Source: Ensifer aridi (lineage in GTDB: Bacteria; Pseudomonadota; Alphaproteobacteria; Rhizobiales; Rhizobiaceae). Taken from it: a DNA stretch of 64,000 bases. Positions 36,352 through 46,399 of this stretch are shown piece after piece (position 1 is the first letter of the stretch; every line of letters starts with the position of its first letter). Location: contig NZ_LUAV01000012.1 in NCBI RefSeq assembly GCF_002078505.1, positions 433,097 to 497,096 on the forward strand. Direction: 5' to 3'. The notes beneath the pieces were generated by a model. That model searched no databases. It worked only from the letters and a program-made list of their open reading frames with translations, and was not told where the DNA came from. The translations under genes and the position numbers were made by a program.

Positions 36352-37170
36352 TCAGAGAGTCCAGACTTTCGGCACAGATGCGTCCTTACGCAAGTGCGAA
36401 ATGAGGGGGATCAGGATTTTTCTGAGCGCAAAACCGTCCGCGGCCGCAACGCGTGCGACGATCTTGTCGCGGCCTGCGACTCGATAATGGCTAGCACCCG
36501 CTTGCGCGCATCCCTCGAGCAAGCCGCGCAGTTTCGAAAGCATGGCTTCGCAATCCGGCGCAGCGTAGAACAGCGTCGCAAATGCGGCCGCTCCATCCAG
36601 CACCGCGCGCCGGGCCACGAGATTGGCGACGTCACCACCAAAGGCGAGGTTCTCCGCGTGGATCAGCTTGCCGCCACTCGAGATTCGCCAACGATCGCGG
36701 AAGAGCGCCGTGCGGACCACTTCGCCCATGGCCTTGCGCCCGAGCAGCACGGCTTCGACCGCCAGGAAGGATGCGTCATAGGCAAGCTCGACCTCGAGCG
36801 AGCGCGACAGCGACGCGCGATCGAAGAGGATCGTTTCCTGCGGCAGCCAATCGACCCGGCCTCCGGCCGCGACCGATATTCGGGTCACGACGTCGGCCAT
36901 TCCCGCACTTGCCTTATAGATCTTCTCGCAGGCCTGCGTCGTCAGCGTGAGGTTCGTCCCCTCGCCCGCCTCGAACGCCCAGCTCAGCCGGTCGCCGCCG
37001 GTAACGCCGCCCGACGAATTGATGAGCACTGCTTCCATCGAGTTATCGAAGGTCTTTGGCAGGCGAATCTTGGCGCAGCCTTCCTGGTAAAGCTCGGCAA
37101 TGCGCGTGCGCCCGTCCTGGGCCTTGGCAACGAGCCGCCCCTTTCCCCACGCTCTTTGCGGAGCGATCAT
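36352..37170 (-). CDS. ureD: Urease accessory protein UreD
   Basis: A 272-residue scaffold that binds apourease with UreF/UreG. The characteristic segments are [29 protein letters not shown], and [22 protein letters not shown]. The open frame continues upstream to 37317, but 37170 ([13 protein letters not shown]) gives the standard UreD length and is the first gene of the ureD-A-B-C group. A 143-base gap to the hydroxyacid dehydrogenase gene leaves room for the ure promoter. Confidence 0.95.
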   Translation of the reverse strand: MIAPQRAWGKGRLVAKAQDGRTRIAELYQEGCAKIRLPKTFDNSMEAVLINSSGGVTGGDRLSWAFEAGEGTNLTLTTQACEKIYKASAGMADVVTRISVAAGGRVDWLPQETILFDRASLSRSLEVELAYDASFLAVEAVLLGRKAMGEVVRTALFRDRWRISSGGKLIHAENLAFGGDVANLVARRAVLDGAAAFATLFYAAPDCEAMLSKLRGLLEGCAQAGASHYRVAGRDKIVARVAAADGFALRKILIPLISHLRKDASVPKVWTL

Positions 37171-37313
37171 TGCTGCTTCGGTCAAAGTCCTCGGATTTCC
37201 CCTGCGGCACGCCTTGCCGACGCGCATCATCGATCCGGCATCGTCGGAAACCCGACGGCCAAAGTCAAGCTGCTGTTTCGCAAGCGAAATTGCCGCATTT
37301 CTATGTGCCGAGC

Positions 37314-38279
37314 TCAAGCCACCCGGTCCGGCGGCTCCTGCCCCGCGAAGAAGGCGGTGATGTTGTCGACGACCTTCATCCCCATCGCCGTGCGCGTCTC
37401 TTCCGTCGCGCTGCCGAGATGCGGCAGAAGCACGACGTTTTCGAGCGCCCTCAGGCGCTGAGGAACGGCCGGTTCTGCCTCGTAGACTTCGAGACCGGCG
37501 CCGCGGATCACGCCTCTTTCGAGCGCGTCGATCAGCGCGGCTTCGTCAACGACGTCGCCGCGCGCGGTATTGATGAGATAGGCGCCCGCCTTCATCGCCG
37601 CAAAGCGGGCGGCATTCATGAGGTACCGGTTCTCGCCGCCGCCGGGGCAGTGCAACGACACGAAGTCCGCCGCCTTGAGCACGTCCTCGACTGTCTCGAG
37701 CTGACGGGCGCCGAAGCGTTTCGCCTCCTCCTCCGCGACCTTCGAACGGTTGTAGAAGACGACGTCCATGTCGAAGCCGAAGCGGCAGCGTTTCGCCATG
37801 GCCTTGCCGATGCGGCCGAAGCCGATAATGCCGAGCGTCTTGCCGCTCACCTTCGTGCCGATCATGTGTGTGGGACGCCAGCCGTCCCAGGCGTCTGCCC
37901 TCACCTGCCGCTCGCCTTCGCCGGTTCGGCGGGCAACGGCAAGCAACAGCGACACGGCAAGATCTGCGGTGCAATCGGTCAGAACGCCCGGCGTGTTCGT
38001 CACCACGATGCCGGCGGCCTTCGCGGCGGCGACGTCGATGTGATTGTAGCCAACGCCGAAATTGCCGAGGATTTTTGCGCGTAGATTTCCGCCGGCGAAA
38101 AGCGTATCCGGCAGCCGGTCGGATACGGTCGGCAGCACCGCGTCGAAATTGCGCAATGCCTCTGCAAGGGCGGCCGCATCCATCGGCCTGTCCCCTTCGT
38201 TGAGGACGGTTTCGAACCTCGCAGCAAGGACCTGCTCCACGGCCCCGGGCCAGCGTCGAGTGAGAAGAATGCGTGTCAT
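37314..38279 (-). CDS. D-2-hydroxyacid dehydrogenase (glyoxylate/hydroxypyruvate reductase type)
   Basis: A 321-residue dehydrogenase of the GyaR/GhrB class. The cofactor motif is [17 protein letters not shown] (about residue 150), with downstream catalytic segments [15 protein letters not shown] (Arg), [15 protein letters not shown] (Glu), and LLPHLGSAT (His). It would reduce glyoxylate or hydroxypyruvate with NAD(P)H. The open frame begins at 38432, but 38279 ([12 protein letters not shown]) opens the conserved fold. Confidence 0.92.
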   Translation of the reverse strand: MTRILLTRRWPGAVEQVLAARFETVLNEGDRPMDAAALAEALRNFDAVLPTVSDRLPDTLFAGGNLRAKILGNFGVGYNHIDVAAAKAAGIVVTNTPGVLTDCTADLAVSLLLAVARRTGEGERQVRADAWDGWRPTHMIGTKVSGKTLGIIGFGRIGKAMAKRCRFGFDMDVVFYNRSKVAEEEAKRFGARQLETVEDVLKAADFVSLHCPGGGENRYLMNAARFAAMKAGAYLINTARGDVVDEAALIDALERGVIRGAGLEVYEAEPAVPQRLRALENVVLLPHLGSATEETRTAMGMKVVDNITAFFAGQEPPDRVA

Positions 38280-38346
38280 CGGACGTCTCCCAAATATCGG
38301 CTCGGGATAGTGCACGAAATTCACCCGCTGGACAGCCGCCCCGCAC

Positions 38347-38376
38347 AAAAAAGAGGGCGCCGGTCGAGGCGCCCTC
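38347..38376 (-). terminator. Rho-independent terminator downstream of the peroxidase-like hydrolase
   Basis: GAGGGCGCC (38353-38361) pairs perfectly with GGCGCCCTC (38368-38376) around a 6-base loop. On the minus strand it is followed by six T residues (38347-38352). It lies 43 bases past the stop at 38419. Confidence 0.92.
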
Positions 38377-38418
38377 CAGCCACGGCATCTGTGCTTACAA
38401 GTACAGGCCGAGGCGCTA

Positions 38419-39420
38419 TCAGGACCGAGCAAATTCCAACAGGTCCTTGTTCAGTTGTTCCTTGTGCGTGTCGGCAATACCGTGCGGGGCGCCCGGATAG
38501 ACCTTCAGCACCGCATGGGGAATGAGCTTCTTCGAGGCGCGCGCGGCGGCGTCGATCGGCACGATCTGGTCGTCGTCGCCGTGGACGATCAGCGTCGGCA
38601 CGTCGAACTTCTTCAGATCCTCGGTGAAATCGGTCTGCGAGAAGGCGACGATCGAGTCGTATGTGTTCTTGTGCCCTGCCATCATGCCCTGCAGCCAGAA
38701 GCTGTTGATCATGCCCTGCGAAGGTTTGGCGCCCGGCCGGTTGAAGCCGAAGAACGGGCCTGAGGCGATATCTTTGTAGAGCTGCGAACGATCGGCAAGG
38801 CTTGCCGCCTGCAGTCCGTCGAACACCTCCTTCGGCAAGCCGCCGGGGTTCTTGTCGGTCTTGACCATCAGCGGCGGCACGGCAGCGATCAGCCCGGCCT
38901 TGGCGACACGACCGGTGCCGTGGCGGCCGATATAGCGGGCGACCTCCCCACCGCCGGTGGAAAAGCCGGCAAGGAAGATGTCCTTCAGATCCAGCGCCTC
39001 GATCACATCCGCAAGGTCGTCCGCATAGTGATCCATGTCGTTGCCGTCCCAGGGCTGGCTCGAGCGCCCGTGGCCGCGGCGGTCATGCGTGACGACACGA
39101 AAGCCGTTGCTGGCAAGGTGGAACGCCTGCGCTTCCCAGCTATCGGAAGAGAGCGGCCAACCATGGCTGAGTATGACGACCGGCGCGTCCTTCGGGCCCC
39201 AGTCCTTGTAATAGATCTCGACGCCGTCGCGCGTGGTGATCCGGCTGCCGATTGTCTTTGCGCCCGCGGCGGTTGCGGACGTCGCCGGGCTGGGGCTCGC
39301 CGCTTCAGCCGGCTTGACCGCAGAGATTGCCGCTGCTGCGCCGGCAGCACCCAGCGCACCGGCCAGCATCTCTCTCCTTGAGACGCTGTTCGCTCTTGCC
39401 TTTACCTGAACCTTAGTCAT
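38419..39420 (-). CDS. cpo: Tat-exported alpha/beta hydrolase, chloroperoxidase-like (oxidative-stress-induced peroxidase)
   Basis: A 333-residue protein with a twin-arginine-type leader ([18 protein letters not shown], residues 14-31) and an alpha/beta-hydrolase domain of the cofactor-free haloperoxidase group. It shows the oxyanion region [12 protein letters not shown], nucleophile elbow [10 protein letters not shown] (Ser), [11 protein letters not shown] (Asp), and GAPHGI (His). S. meliloti has a secreted peroxidase induced by oxidative stress in this position (SMc01944, from memory). It is divergent from an OhrR-type gene, with three operator-like boxes between them. Confidence 0.88.
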   Translation of the reverse strand: MTKVQVKARANSVSRREMLAGALGAAGAAAAISAVKPAEAASPSPATSATAAGAKTIGSRITTRDGVEIYYKDWGPKDAPVVILSHGWPLSSDSWEAQAFHLASNGFRVVTHDRRGHGRSSQPWDGNDMDHYADDLADVIEALDLKDIFLAGFSTGGGEVARYIGRHGTGRVAKAGLIAAVPPLMVKTDKNPGGLPKEVFDGLQAASLADRSQLYKDIASGPFFGFNRPGAKPSQGMINSFWLQGMMAGHKNTYDSIVAFSQTDFTEDLKKFDVPTLIVHGDDDQIVPIDAAARASKKLIPHAVLKVYPGAPHGIADTHKEQLNKDLLEFARS

Positions 39421-39466
39421 GGAAATGCTCCTTGTTGGCGCTATTCAAAACGAGTTTATAGAGCAT

Positions 39467-39578
39467 GCGATTAAATCGCGTGCGATGCCCATCTCAATCG
39501 CTAACGATTAGATCGTGCACGATATTTATCCTATCGATTTTTGGCTGTCAATACCTTGCGATTATATCGCGAACGATT
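39467..39578. promoter_or_regulatory. Array of three related 20-bp operator-like boxes (OhrR candidate sites)
   Basis: Three copies of the pattern CGAT-N3-ATCG-N4-CGAT lie at 39467-39486 (gcgattaaatcgcgtgcgat), 39504-39523 (acgattagatcgtgcacgat) and 39559-39578 (gcgattatatcgcgaacgat), 37 and 55 bases apart centre to centre. Each contains overlapping inverted repeats. They fill the gap between the divergent peroxidase and OhrR genes. MarR/OhrR sites are typically such AT-rich palindromes. Confidence 0.7.
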
Positions 39579-39611
39579 TATTTTTCTGGTTCGATGAATC
39601 GGATAACGGCC

Positions 39612-40064
39612 ATGGCAAAGGCAGACCTTCCCTCCTCGGAGGACCTGATGAAGCTCGACAATTTCCTGTGCTTTGCGATCTATTCCGCAAACCACGCCTT
39701 CACGCGGGTCTACAAGCCGCTCCTCGACGCGCTGGATCTCACCTATCCGCAATATCTGGTGATGGTGGTGCTTTGGGAGAAAGACGACCAGACCGTCGGC
39801 AGCCTGGGCGAGAAGCTCTTCCTGGAATCGAGCACGCTCACCCCCATGCTGAAACGCCTCGAGGCCATGGGCTACATTGCAAGGGTGCGCGACAAGACCG
39901 ACGAGCGGCAAGTGCGCGTGCGGCTGACCGGCACCGGCAAGGCCTTGAAGGAAAAGGCGAGCGGCGTTCCGCTCGGTATCGCCGACGCGACAGGAATGGA
40001 GCCGGCGGAGATCGTACGGCTGAAACAGGAAATCGCGGCCCTGCGCGCATCGCTGTTGCGATAG
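39612..40064 (+). CDS. ohrR: OhrR-type MarR-family organic-peroxide-sensing repressor
   Basis: A 150-residue MarR regulator. The OhrR hallmark [16 protein letters not shown] places the peroxide-sensing Cys in helix 1. [18 protein letters not shown] and the winged helix [31 protein letters not shown] follow. On oxidation of that Cys, such repressors leave DNA. It is divergent from the peroxidase gene and likely controls it and itself. An alternative start at 39594 would add six residues. Confidence 0.9.
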   Translation: MAKADLPSSEDLMKLDNFLCFAIYSANHAFTRVYKPLLDALDLTYPQYLVMVVLWEKDDQTVGSLGEKLFLESSTLTPMLKRLEAMGYIARVRDKTDERQVRVRLTGTGKALKEKASGVPLGIADATGMEPAEIVRLKQEIAALRASLLR

Positions 40065-40172
40065 ATCACGACGATTTTAGGTCGGATCGACCCAAAATCA
40101 TGAATGTGATAGATTCTAATAGGTTAGCGGGATGCGGGCGGAAAACCGCGCACATTTTTCCTCATCCCGCGC
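40064..40172. repeat. RIME-like palindromic repeat, copy near ohrR
   Basis: About 109 bases that closely match 52997-53110. The 5-prime half is a hairpin (attttaggtcgg / gacccaaaat); the 3-prime half is ggatgcgggcggaaaaccgc with continuation to the hairpin-forming catcccgc. Spurious translation gives the rhizobial phrase DDFRSDRPKIMNVIDSN. It is fused head-to-tail to a second repeat type at 40173. Confidence 0.8.
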
Positions 40173-40270
40173 TACTGCATGTCTCCTTAAATCGACCTCG
40201 GTTTAAGGAGACATGCAGTAATTCAAAGGGCTACAACGCCGCGCGTCTGATAAGACGCGCGGCGTTGTAG
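40173..40270. repeat. Double palindrome repeat (type B), copy 1
   Basis: Two nearly perfect palindromes in tandem: 40173-40220 (tactgcatgtctccttaaat ... facing its complement) and 40231-40270 (ctacaacgccgcgcgtc ... gacgcgcggcgttgtag). Related copies stand at 47629-47734 and, inverted, at 48612-48719. The remaining 40271-40361 shows no gene. Confidence 0.8.
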
Positions 40271-40361
40271 CCGACAAGAGCATTACGCGACGGCATCGCC
40301 AGACTTTGCGAAACGCGGCGGCCGCTACAGCATTCGCAACGCCGCGCCTTTCGTCTCACCG

Positions 40362-40394
40362 AAACAAAGGACCCGGCGCTTTCACGCCGGGTCC
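40362..40394 (-). terminator. Rho-independent terminator of the liv operon
   Basis: GGACCCGGCG (40369-40378) pairs perfectly with CGCCGGGTCC (40385-40394); on the minus strand the hairpin is followed by TTTGTTTC. It lies 30 bases past the binding-protein stop at 40424. Confidence 0.88.
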
Positions 40395-40423
40395 AGAAGT
40401 CGTTTTCACAGCGTCAGAGCGGA

Positions 40424-41542
40424 CTATTCGTTCTGGAAGTAGCTGTACTTGCCGTCGTCACCCTTCTTCCAGGTGTACATGACGTAGTCCGGGCGGGTGA
40501 TGTCGCCCTTTTCGTCAAAGCCGAGTTCGCCGATCGCCGTCTTCCACGGACCCTTGGCCTTGAGTGCTTCCGCGACGGCCTGCGGGTCGTTGCCGCCGGC
40601 TGCCTTGGCGCCGTCAGCAATCACTTGCAGGGCCGCGTAAGCATAGAGCGTGTAGGCTTCCGGTTCGAAGCCGGAGGCGCGGAACTTCTCGACGAGTTCC
40701 TTGGCGGCCGGGCTCTTGCGCGGATCGGGTGCGAAGGTCATCAGTGTGCCGTCGACGGCGTCGCCGGCGATCGAAGCCAGCTCGTTCGAGACGATGCCGT
40801 CGCCGGACATCATCGTTGCCTTCAGGCCCTGATCCTTCATCTGGCGCATGATGAGGCCGGCTTCGGTGTGCAGACCGCCGTAATAGACGATCGAAACGCC
40901 GGCTTGCTTCATCTTGGCGATGAGCGCGGAGAAGTCCTTGTCACCGGTATTGATGCCTTCGTAAAGCGCTTCGGTGACGCCGGCTTCGTTCATCGCCTTC
41001 TTCGTCTCATCGGCAAGGCCCTGACCATACGGGGTCTTGTCGTGGACGACGGCGACCTTGGCGTCCTTGAAATTGGCAGCTATATAAGCGCCCGCGACGG
41101 CGCCCTGCTGATCATCACGGCCGCAGGTGCGGAAGGTGTTCCACAGGCCGCGTTCGGTGAACTGCGGGTTCGTCGAGGCGGGCGTGATCTGCAGGATGCC
41201 GTTTTCGGCATAGATTTCCGACGTCGGAATGGAAACGCCCGAGTTGAAGTGCCCGACGACGAACTTCACGCCATCGGCGACAAACTTGTTGGCGACGGAA
41301 ATGCCCTGCTTGGGATCCGAAACATCGTCACCAAGAACGATCTTGATCTGTTCCCCATTAATGCCGCCTGCGGCATTGATGTCGGCAGCCGCCTGCTCCG
41401 CACCTTTCTGGAGCTGGGCGCCGAACGCCGCATTCGGGCCGGTCAGCGGACCACCGACACCGACCAGAATGTCAGCCCATGCGGTGCCGCTGAAGGCAAC
41501 CATTGCTGTCAGCGCCACAGCCGACAGAAGAGACTTTTTCAT
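40424..41542 (-). CDS. livK: Branched-chain amino acid ABC transporter periplasmic binding protein
   Basis: A 372-residue LivJ/LivK-type protein. The signal peptide is [23 protein letters not shown], and the mature protein opens [20 protein letters not shown]. The ligand pocket segments [36 protein letters not shown] and [12 protein letters not shown] are typical. It is the last gene of the operon. The frame is open to 41758, but that region upstream lacks conservation. Whether it should be called LivJ or LivK cannot be decided from sequence. Confidence 0.93.
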   Translation of the reverse strand: MKKSLLSAVALTAMVAFSGTAWADILVGVGGPLTGPNAAFGAQLQKGAEQAAADINAAGGINGEQIKIVLGDDVSDPKQGISVANKFVADGVKFVVGHFNSGVSIPTSEIYAENGILQITPASTNPQFTERGLWNTFRTCGRDDQQGAVAGAYIAANFKDAKVAVVHDKTPYGQGLADETKKAMNEAGVTEALYEGINTGDKDFSALIAKMKQAGVSIVYYGGLHTEAGLIMRQMKDQGLKATMMSGDGIVSNELASIAGDAVDGTLMTFAPDPRKSPAAKELVEKFRASGFEPEAYTLYAYAALQVIADGAKAAGGNDPQAVAEALKAKGPWKTAIGELGFDEKGDITRPDYVMYTWKKGDDGKYSYFQNE

Positions 41543-41608
41543 CTTGTTACTCCCAAATATTCGAGCGGGTCTCGTTACTAAGCCTGCGCAATGCCCACCA
41601 TCAATTGC

Positions 41609-41630
41609 GCCGGTGTTCTTTCGCACCGGC
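41609..41630 (-). promoter_or_regulatory. Small stem-loop before the binding-protein gene
   Basis: GCCGGTG (41609-41615) pairs with CACCGGC (41624-41630) within the 115-base gap between the small membrane-protein gene and livK. No T-run follows on the minus strand. It may let the binding-protein message be processed separately, by analogy with other transporter operons. Confidence 0.4.
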
Positions 41631-41657
41631 CGCTGCCGACCGGCACGCGCTGTTCCC

Positions 41658-42002
41658 TTATTTGGCCTTCCAGGAGAAAGGCGAGCTCTTTTCGTAGAGC
41701 CAGTAGTACATGTTCGCCATTTGCTTGGTTCGGTAGTACCGGAAGCCGGCAGTAGCAAACAACAAAAGCACGAGCGTGTCTACGACATAGTATTGGAGGC
41801 TGAACATCGTGCCGCCGAAGAGCGCATGATGGATGAAGCGGATGCCCCATCCGAGCAGCGCCACATAGATCAACAGTCGCGGAGCGCCGTACCAGCTCTC
41901 GGCAACGCTCTTACCGGTCCGCCATGCGGTCCAGCCGCCGAGTACCCAGGTGATGAAGAGAAACTGCCAGATTGAGGCTTCTTCGTAGAGAATTCCCTGC
42001 AT
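41658..42002 (-). CDS. Small membrane protein of the liv operon (DUF6867-like)
   Basis: A 114-residue protein with three hydrophobic segments (about residues 10-27, 43-62, 70-88) and a charged, aromatic C-terminus ([20 protein letters not shown]). It lies between livF (24 bases upstream) and livK. I recall a family of this kind (DUF6867) beside liv genes in rhizobia, but no function is known to me. It could be an auxiliary subunit of the LivHMGF importer. Confidence 0.75.
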   Translation of the reverse strand: MQGILYEEASIWQFLFITWVLGGWTAWRTGKSVAESWYGAPRLLIYVALLGWGIRFIHHALFGGTMFSLQYYVVDTLVLLLFATAGFRYYRTKQMANMYYWLYEKSSPFSWKAK

Positions 42003-42026
42003 GTCACTTAACTCCAGCGCGGCGCG

Positions 42027-42752
42027 TCAATGACGTCCGCCTTCGAGATAGGCCGAGCGCACCTCCGGATTGGCGAGGAGATCCTTGCCGGTCCCGCTCA
42101 TCGTCACCCTGCCATTGACCATGACGTAGCCTCGATCGGAGAGCTTGAGCGCTCCGAAGGCGTTCTGCTCCACCAGGAACACGGTGAGGCCCTCTTTCTT
42201 GTTGAGCGTCTTGATCGCTTCGAAGATGCCCTTGACGATCAACGGCGCAAGACCGAGCGATGGTTCGTCGAGCAGGAGCAGCTTTGGCCGCGCCATCAGG
42301 GCGCGACTGATCGACAGCATCTGCTGTTCGCCGCCCGACAGAGTGCCGCCGCGCTGAGCCTGCCGCTCCTTGAGGCGCGGAAATAGCGTGAAGACCTTCT
42401 CCACGTCCTCGTTGAAGTGCTTCAGATTGTCGAGGCCCGCGCCCATCTGAAGATTCTCGAGCACCGTCATGCGCGGAAAGATGCGCCGCCCCTCCGGGGA
42501 CTGCGCTATCCTCAAGCGCGCGATCTCGTGCGTCGGCATGCGCGTGATCTCTTGGCCATCGAAGTGAATCGAACCGGTGCGCGCCTGCGGACTGCCGCAG
42601 ATCGTCATCATCAGCGTCGACTTTCCGGCGCCGTTGGCGCCGATCAACGAGACGATCTCGCCGCGATGGACCTCGATATCGACGCCGTTCAAGGCGCGGA
42701 TGTTGCCGTAATAGGTCTCGACGCCTCTCACATTCAGCAGCGCAGCAGTCAT
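42027..42752 (-). CDS. livF: Branched-chain amino acid ABC transporter ATP-binding protein LivF
   Basis: A 241-residue ATPase with Walker A GANGAGKSTLM, LSGGEQQMLSISRALM, Walker B LLLLDEPSLGLAP, and the LivF-type H-loop VEQNAFGAL. Starts within the livG stop (ATGA overlap). Partners with LivG to drive LivHM. Confidence 0.95.
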   Translation of the reverse strand: MTAALLNVRGVETYYGNIRALNGVDIEVHRGEIVSLIGANGAGKSTLMMTICGSPQARTGSIHFDGQEITRMPTHEIARLRIAQSPEGRRIFPRMTVLENLQMGAGLDNLKHFNEDVEKVFTLFPRLKERQAQRGGTLSGGEQQMLSISRALMARPKLLLLDEPSLGLAPLIVKGIFEAIKTLNKKEGLTVFLVEQNAFGALKLSDRGYVMVNGRVTMSGTGKDLLANPEVRSAYLEGGRH

Positions 42753-43636
42753 GGATTGATGCCTCCCTGCTCGCTTTCGATTTCCTCGATCTCTTCGATC
42801 ACCTCTTCAACCTCTTCATCCTCGACACCCAGATAGGCCGCGATGACCTTTGGATCGTGCTTCACGAAGTCTGGATTGCCGTCGGAAATCTTCTGCCCGT
42901 ATTCGAGCACCACGACGTGATCGGAAATTTCCATCACGACAGACATGTCGTGCTCGATCAACAGGATGGACGTGCCGGTGTCGCGGCGAATCTCCTGCAG
43001 GAGTTGGTTCAGGGCGAGCGACTCGCGCGGGTTAAGACCGGCCGCGGGCTCGTCGAGGCAAAGAAGCTCCGGCCCCGTGCACATCGCGCGGGCGATCTCC
43101 AGCCGCCGCTGCGCGCCATAGGGCAGGTCGCCCGCTGGATCGTCGGCACGATCGATGAGGGATGCCTTTTCGAGCCAATGTCTGGCAAGTTCGATCGATT
43201 CCTTGGAGGCCTGGCGATAGGCGGGGAAGCCGAAAAGGCCGAGCAAGGTGTAACCTGAAGCCTGCATCAGCTTATTGTGCTGCGCAACGAGCAGATTCTC
43301 CAGGACCGTGAGCCCCGAGAACATCCGGATGTTCTGGAACGTGCGAGCGACCTTGGCCTGCTTGGTGATCTCGAAATCGGGCAGCCGCTCCAGGAGGTAT
43401 TCCTTGCCGGACCTCTGCCGCAGGGTGATCATGCCCATCGTCGGCTTGTAGAAACCGGTGATGCAGTTGAACACCGTTGTCTTGCCCGCCCCGTTCGGGC
43501 CGATCAGCGCGGTGATGTCGCCGCGCGCGGCCTCGAAGGAGAAGTCGTTGATGGCCATGAGACCGCCGAAGCGCATCGACAGGTGCTCGACCTTGAGGAT
43601 GGGGTCTTTTGTCATTGTGCTTGTCTCGAAGGTCAT
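42749..43636 (-). CDS. livG: Branched-chain amino acid ABC transporter ATP-binding protein LivG
   Basis: A 295-residue ATPase with Walker A GPNGAGKTTVF, LPYGAQRRLEIARAMC as the signature, Walker B LLCLDEPAAGLNP and LIEHDMSVVM. After the usual ending (AYLG) there is an extra acidic tail of about 27 residues (EDEEVEEVIEEIEEIES), unlike standard LivG. Starts within the livM stop. A start at 43615 (MTKDPILK) is also possible. Confidence 0.94.
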   Translation of the reverse strand: MTFETSTMTKDPILKVEHLSMRFGGLMAINDFSFEAARGDITALIGPNGAGKTTVFNCITGFYKPTMGMITLRQRSGKEYLLERLPDFEITKQAKVARTFQNIRMFSGLTVLENLLVAQHNKLMQASGYTLLGLFGFPAYRQASKESIELARHWLEKASLIDRADDPAGDLPYGAQRRLEIARAMCTGPELLCLDEPAAGLNPRESLALNQLLQEIRRDTGTSILLIEHDMSVVMEISDHVVVLEYGQKISDGNPDFVKHDPKVIAAYLGVEDEEVEEVIEEIEEIESEQGGINP

Positions 43637-45021
43637 CAGCCGTGCCCTTCCTTGGTGAAGCTGCCGGAAACGGCCTTGCGCTTGTGGAGGAACGCGGTGG
43701 GCTCGCGCGACCCGACGAAGCCGCGCGGCTTCCAGACCATGACGATGACCATGGCCAGGCCAAAGATCAGCATGCGATAGAGTTCAGGCGTGAAGTTGGG
43801 ACCGAAGATCATCTTCAGGAAGGTGAGCTCGCGCAGGATCTCGGTGCCGCCAATCATCACGATTGCCGCAATGGCGATTCCCGTCAGCGAGCCCATGCCG
43901 CCGAGGACGACGATGGCGAGAATGACCGCCGATTCGAGGAAGACGAAGGACTCCGGCGAGACGAAGCCCTGGCGAACGGCGAAGAAAGAGCCGGCGAAGC
44001 CGCCGAACATCGCACCGGTGGCGAATGCCGTCAGCTTGGTAGTCACCGTGTTGATACCGAGGGAGCGGCAGGCGATCTCATCCTCGCGCAGCGCTTCCCA
44101 GGCGCGACCGATCGGCATCCGGCGCAGCCGGATGGTGACGAAGGCCGTGATCATGCAAAGGGCGAGAGCCAGATAGAAGAGGAAGATCTTGTAATAGGCA
44201 GACGAGATCGGCAGGCCCATCAACGCCGCGAAGCCGTCCTTTGAAGCGTCGAACTTGATGCCGAAAAGCGTCGCCTTGGCAATGCCGGAGACGCCGAACG
44301 TACCTTTGGTGACCTCGGTCCAGTTGATCAGCACGAGGCGGATGATCTCGCCGAAGGCGAGCGTCACGATCGCCAGATAGTCGCCCCTGAGGCGCAGCAC
44401 CGGGAAGCCGAGAATGACGCCCCAGCAGGCGGCGAGCAGCCCGGCGACCGGCAACAGCACCCAGAAGGACAGGCCGAAATAGCTGGAGAGCAGCGCATAG
44501 GAATAGGCGCCGACCGCATAGAAGGCGACATATCCGAGGTCGAGCAGGCCGGCGAGGCCGACGACGATGTTGAGGCCCCAGGCGAGCATCACATAGATCA
44601 AGATCTGGATGCCGAAGTTGTCGACCCATTTAAGCGAGCCTTGTACGCCGAAAAGCGCGACGATGACGGGCGGATAGAGCACCAGAGCGGCAATCGCGAT
44701 TTTGGAGAAGTTGCGGCTGAAGAAGCCCTCCTCCTTCACCACCTCGGCTGCGGCCGCCTTTGTGGCCTTGCGCTGCGCAAGCCACGGCTGGGCATAGGCG
44801 ACCATCAGGAAGCGACCGACCATGGCAACGATGATAAAGGTCGCGAGCAACCCCCAGCGCTGAGTAAGGATCAGCTCGTTGCGGATGTTCTGGTCGGTCT
44901 TGAGCCCAACGAAGAGCACGAACAATCCGAGCGTGATGAGACCCGCAAAGACGGCCTCTCGCAGGGCCCGCGCCGTCAGTTCACTGCCGGCGCTTGCGGT
45001 TGTGGATGCAACATTTGCCAT
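43636..45021 (-). CDS. livM: Branched-chain amino acid ABC transporter permease LivM
   Basis: A 461-residue permease. An N-terminal region of about 110 residues has two helices and a charged cytoplasmic stretch ([19 protein letters not shown]), followed by the conserved core [31 protein letters not shown] and the coupling loop [20 protein letters not shown]. Ends with a basic tail [17 protein letters not shown]. It lies 4 bases after livH. Confidence 0.94.
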   Translation of the reverse strand: MANVASTTASAGSELTARALREAVFAGLITLGLFVLFVGLKTDQNIRNELILTQRWGLLATFIIVAMVGRFLMVAYAQPWLAQRKATKAAAAEVVKEEGFFSRNFSKIAIAALVLYPPVIVALFGVQGSLKWVDNFGIQILIYVMLAWGLNIVVGLAGLLDLGYVAFYAVGAYSYALLSSYFGLSFWVLLPVAGLLAACWGVILGFPVLRLRGDYLAIVTLAFGEIIRLVLINWTEVTKGTFGVSGIAKATLFGIKFDASKDGFAALMGLPISSAYYKIFLFYLALALCMITAFVTIRLRRMPIGRAWEALREDEIACRSLGINTVTTKLTAFATGAMFGGFAGSFFAVRQGFVSPESFVFLESAVILAIVVLGGMGSLTGIAIAAIVMIGGTEILRELTFLKMIFGPNFTPELYRMLIFGLAMVIVMVWKPRGFVGSREPTAFLHKRKAVSGSFTKEGHG

Positions 45022-45025
45022 GGAA

Positions 45026-45928
<903 letters not shown>

Positions 45929-46399
45929 CAATCTTCCCCTGGACCGGATCCTGATGGTCCGATCTCTTGTTATTAGTTATCATTCCCGAGCGTGCTCTGA
46001 GCCCGATTTCATACCTCTTTCAAATGAAAATGAAAGCAAAAAAAATGCGCCGTCGGTGGATTCTTCCGAGATAAAATCGATTTGACGCTTTTGAAGCCAA
46101 AAAAATCAAACTTTCGGCAGCGTTCGCTCGCGAAATGGCCAAATCCGGCGGCAAAAACAAGAAAACGGCACGCAAACGTCGCCTGGGGTCACGCAGACGC
46201 CCCCCAAACTGGCACCCTTGAGCTGGGTGCCGGTGCCATCGGCGGCAGCGGCGCGGTGGCCAATTCGCTCAGCCTCACGCAGCCGGGAAAAATACGATCG
46301 GCAACAGGCATTCTTCCCGGCCCCCAATGCCTTACCCTTCGTAGCCCGTGGCAAAGATGACTTTCTCCCGCCGCGCCATCGATGCTATCGGGGCATTGC
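45929..46399. other. Intergenic region between liv operon and cysQ
   Basis: About 470 bases with no credible gene. It is AT-richer between 46000 and 46110 (runs of A near 46036-46046 and 46099-46107), the probable liv promoter region. Small inverted repeats occur at 45941-45960 (GGACC / GGTCC, next to the livH ribosome-binding site) and at 46211-46231 (GGCACCC / GGGTGCC). I see no riboswitch or named RNA. Confidence 0.5.

Noticed and set aside
40064..40270. Small open frames across the repeats (translating to DDFRSDRPKIMNVIDSN-like peptides)
   Set aside because: The peptide recurs only because the intergenic repeat recurs; there is no ribosome-binding site or conserved protein.
40173..40270. 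CRISPR-like or terminator interpretation of the double palindrome
   Set aside because: The unit occurs singly at scattered sites, not in tandem with spacers, and lacks a T-run.
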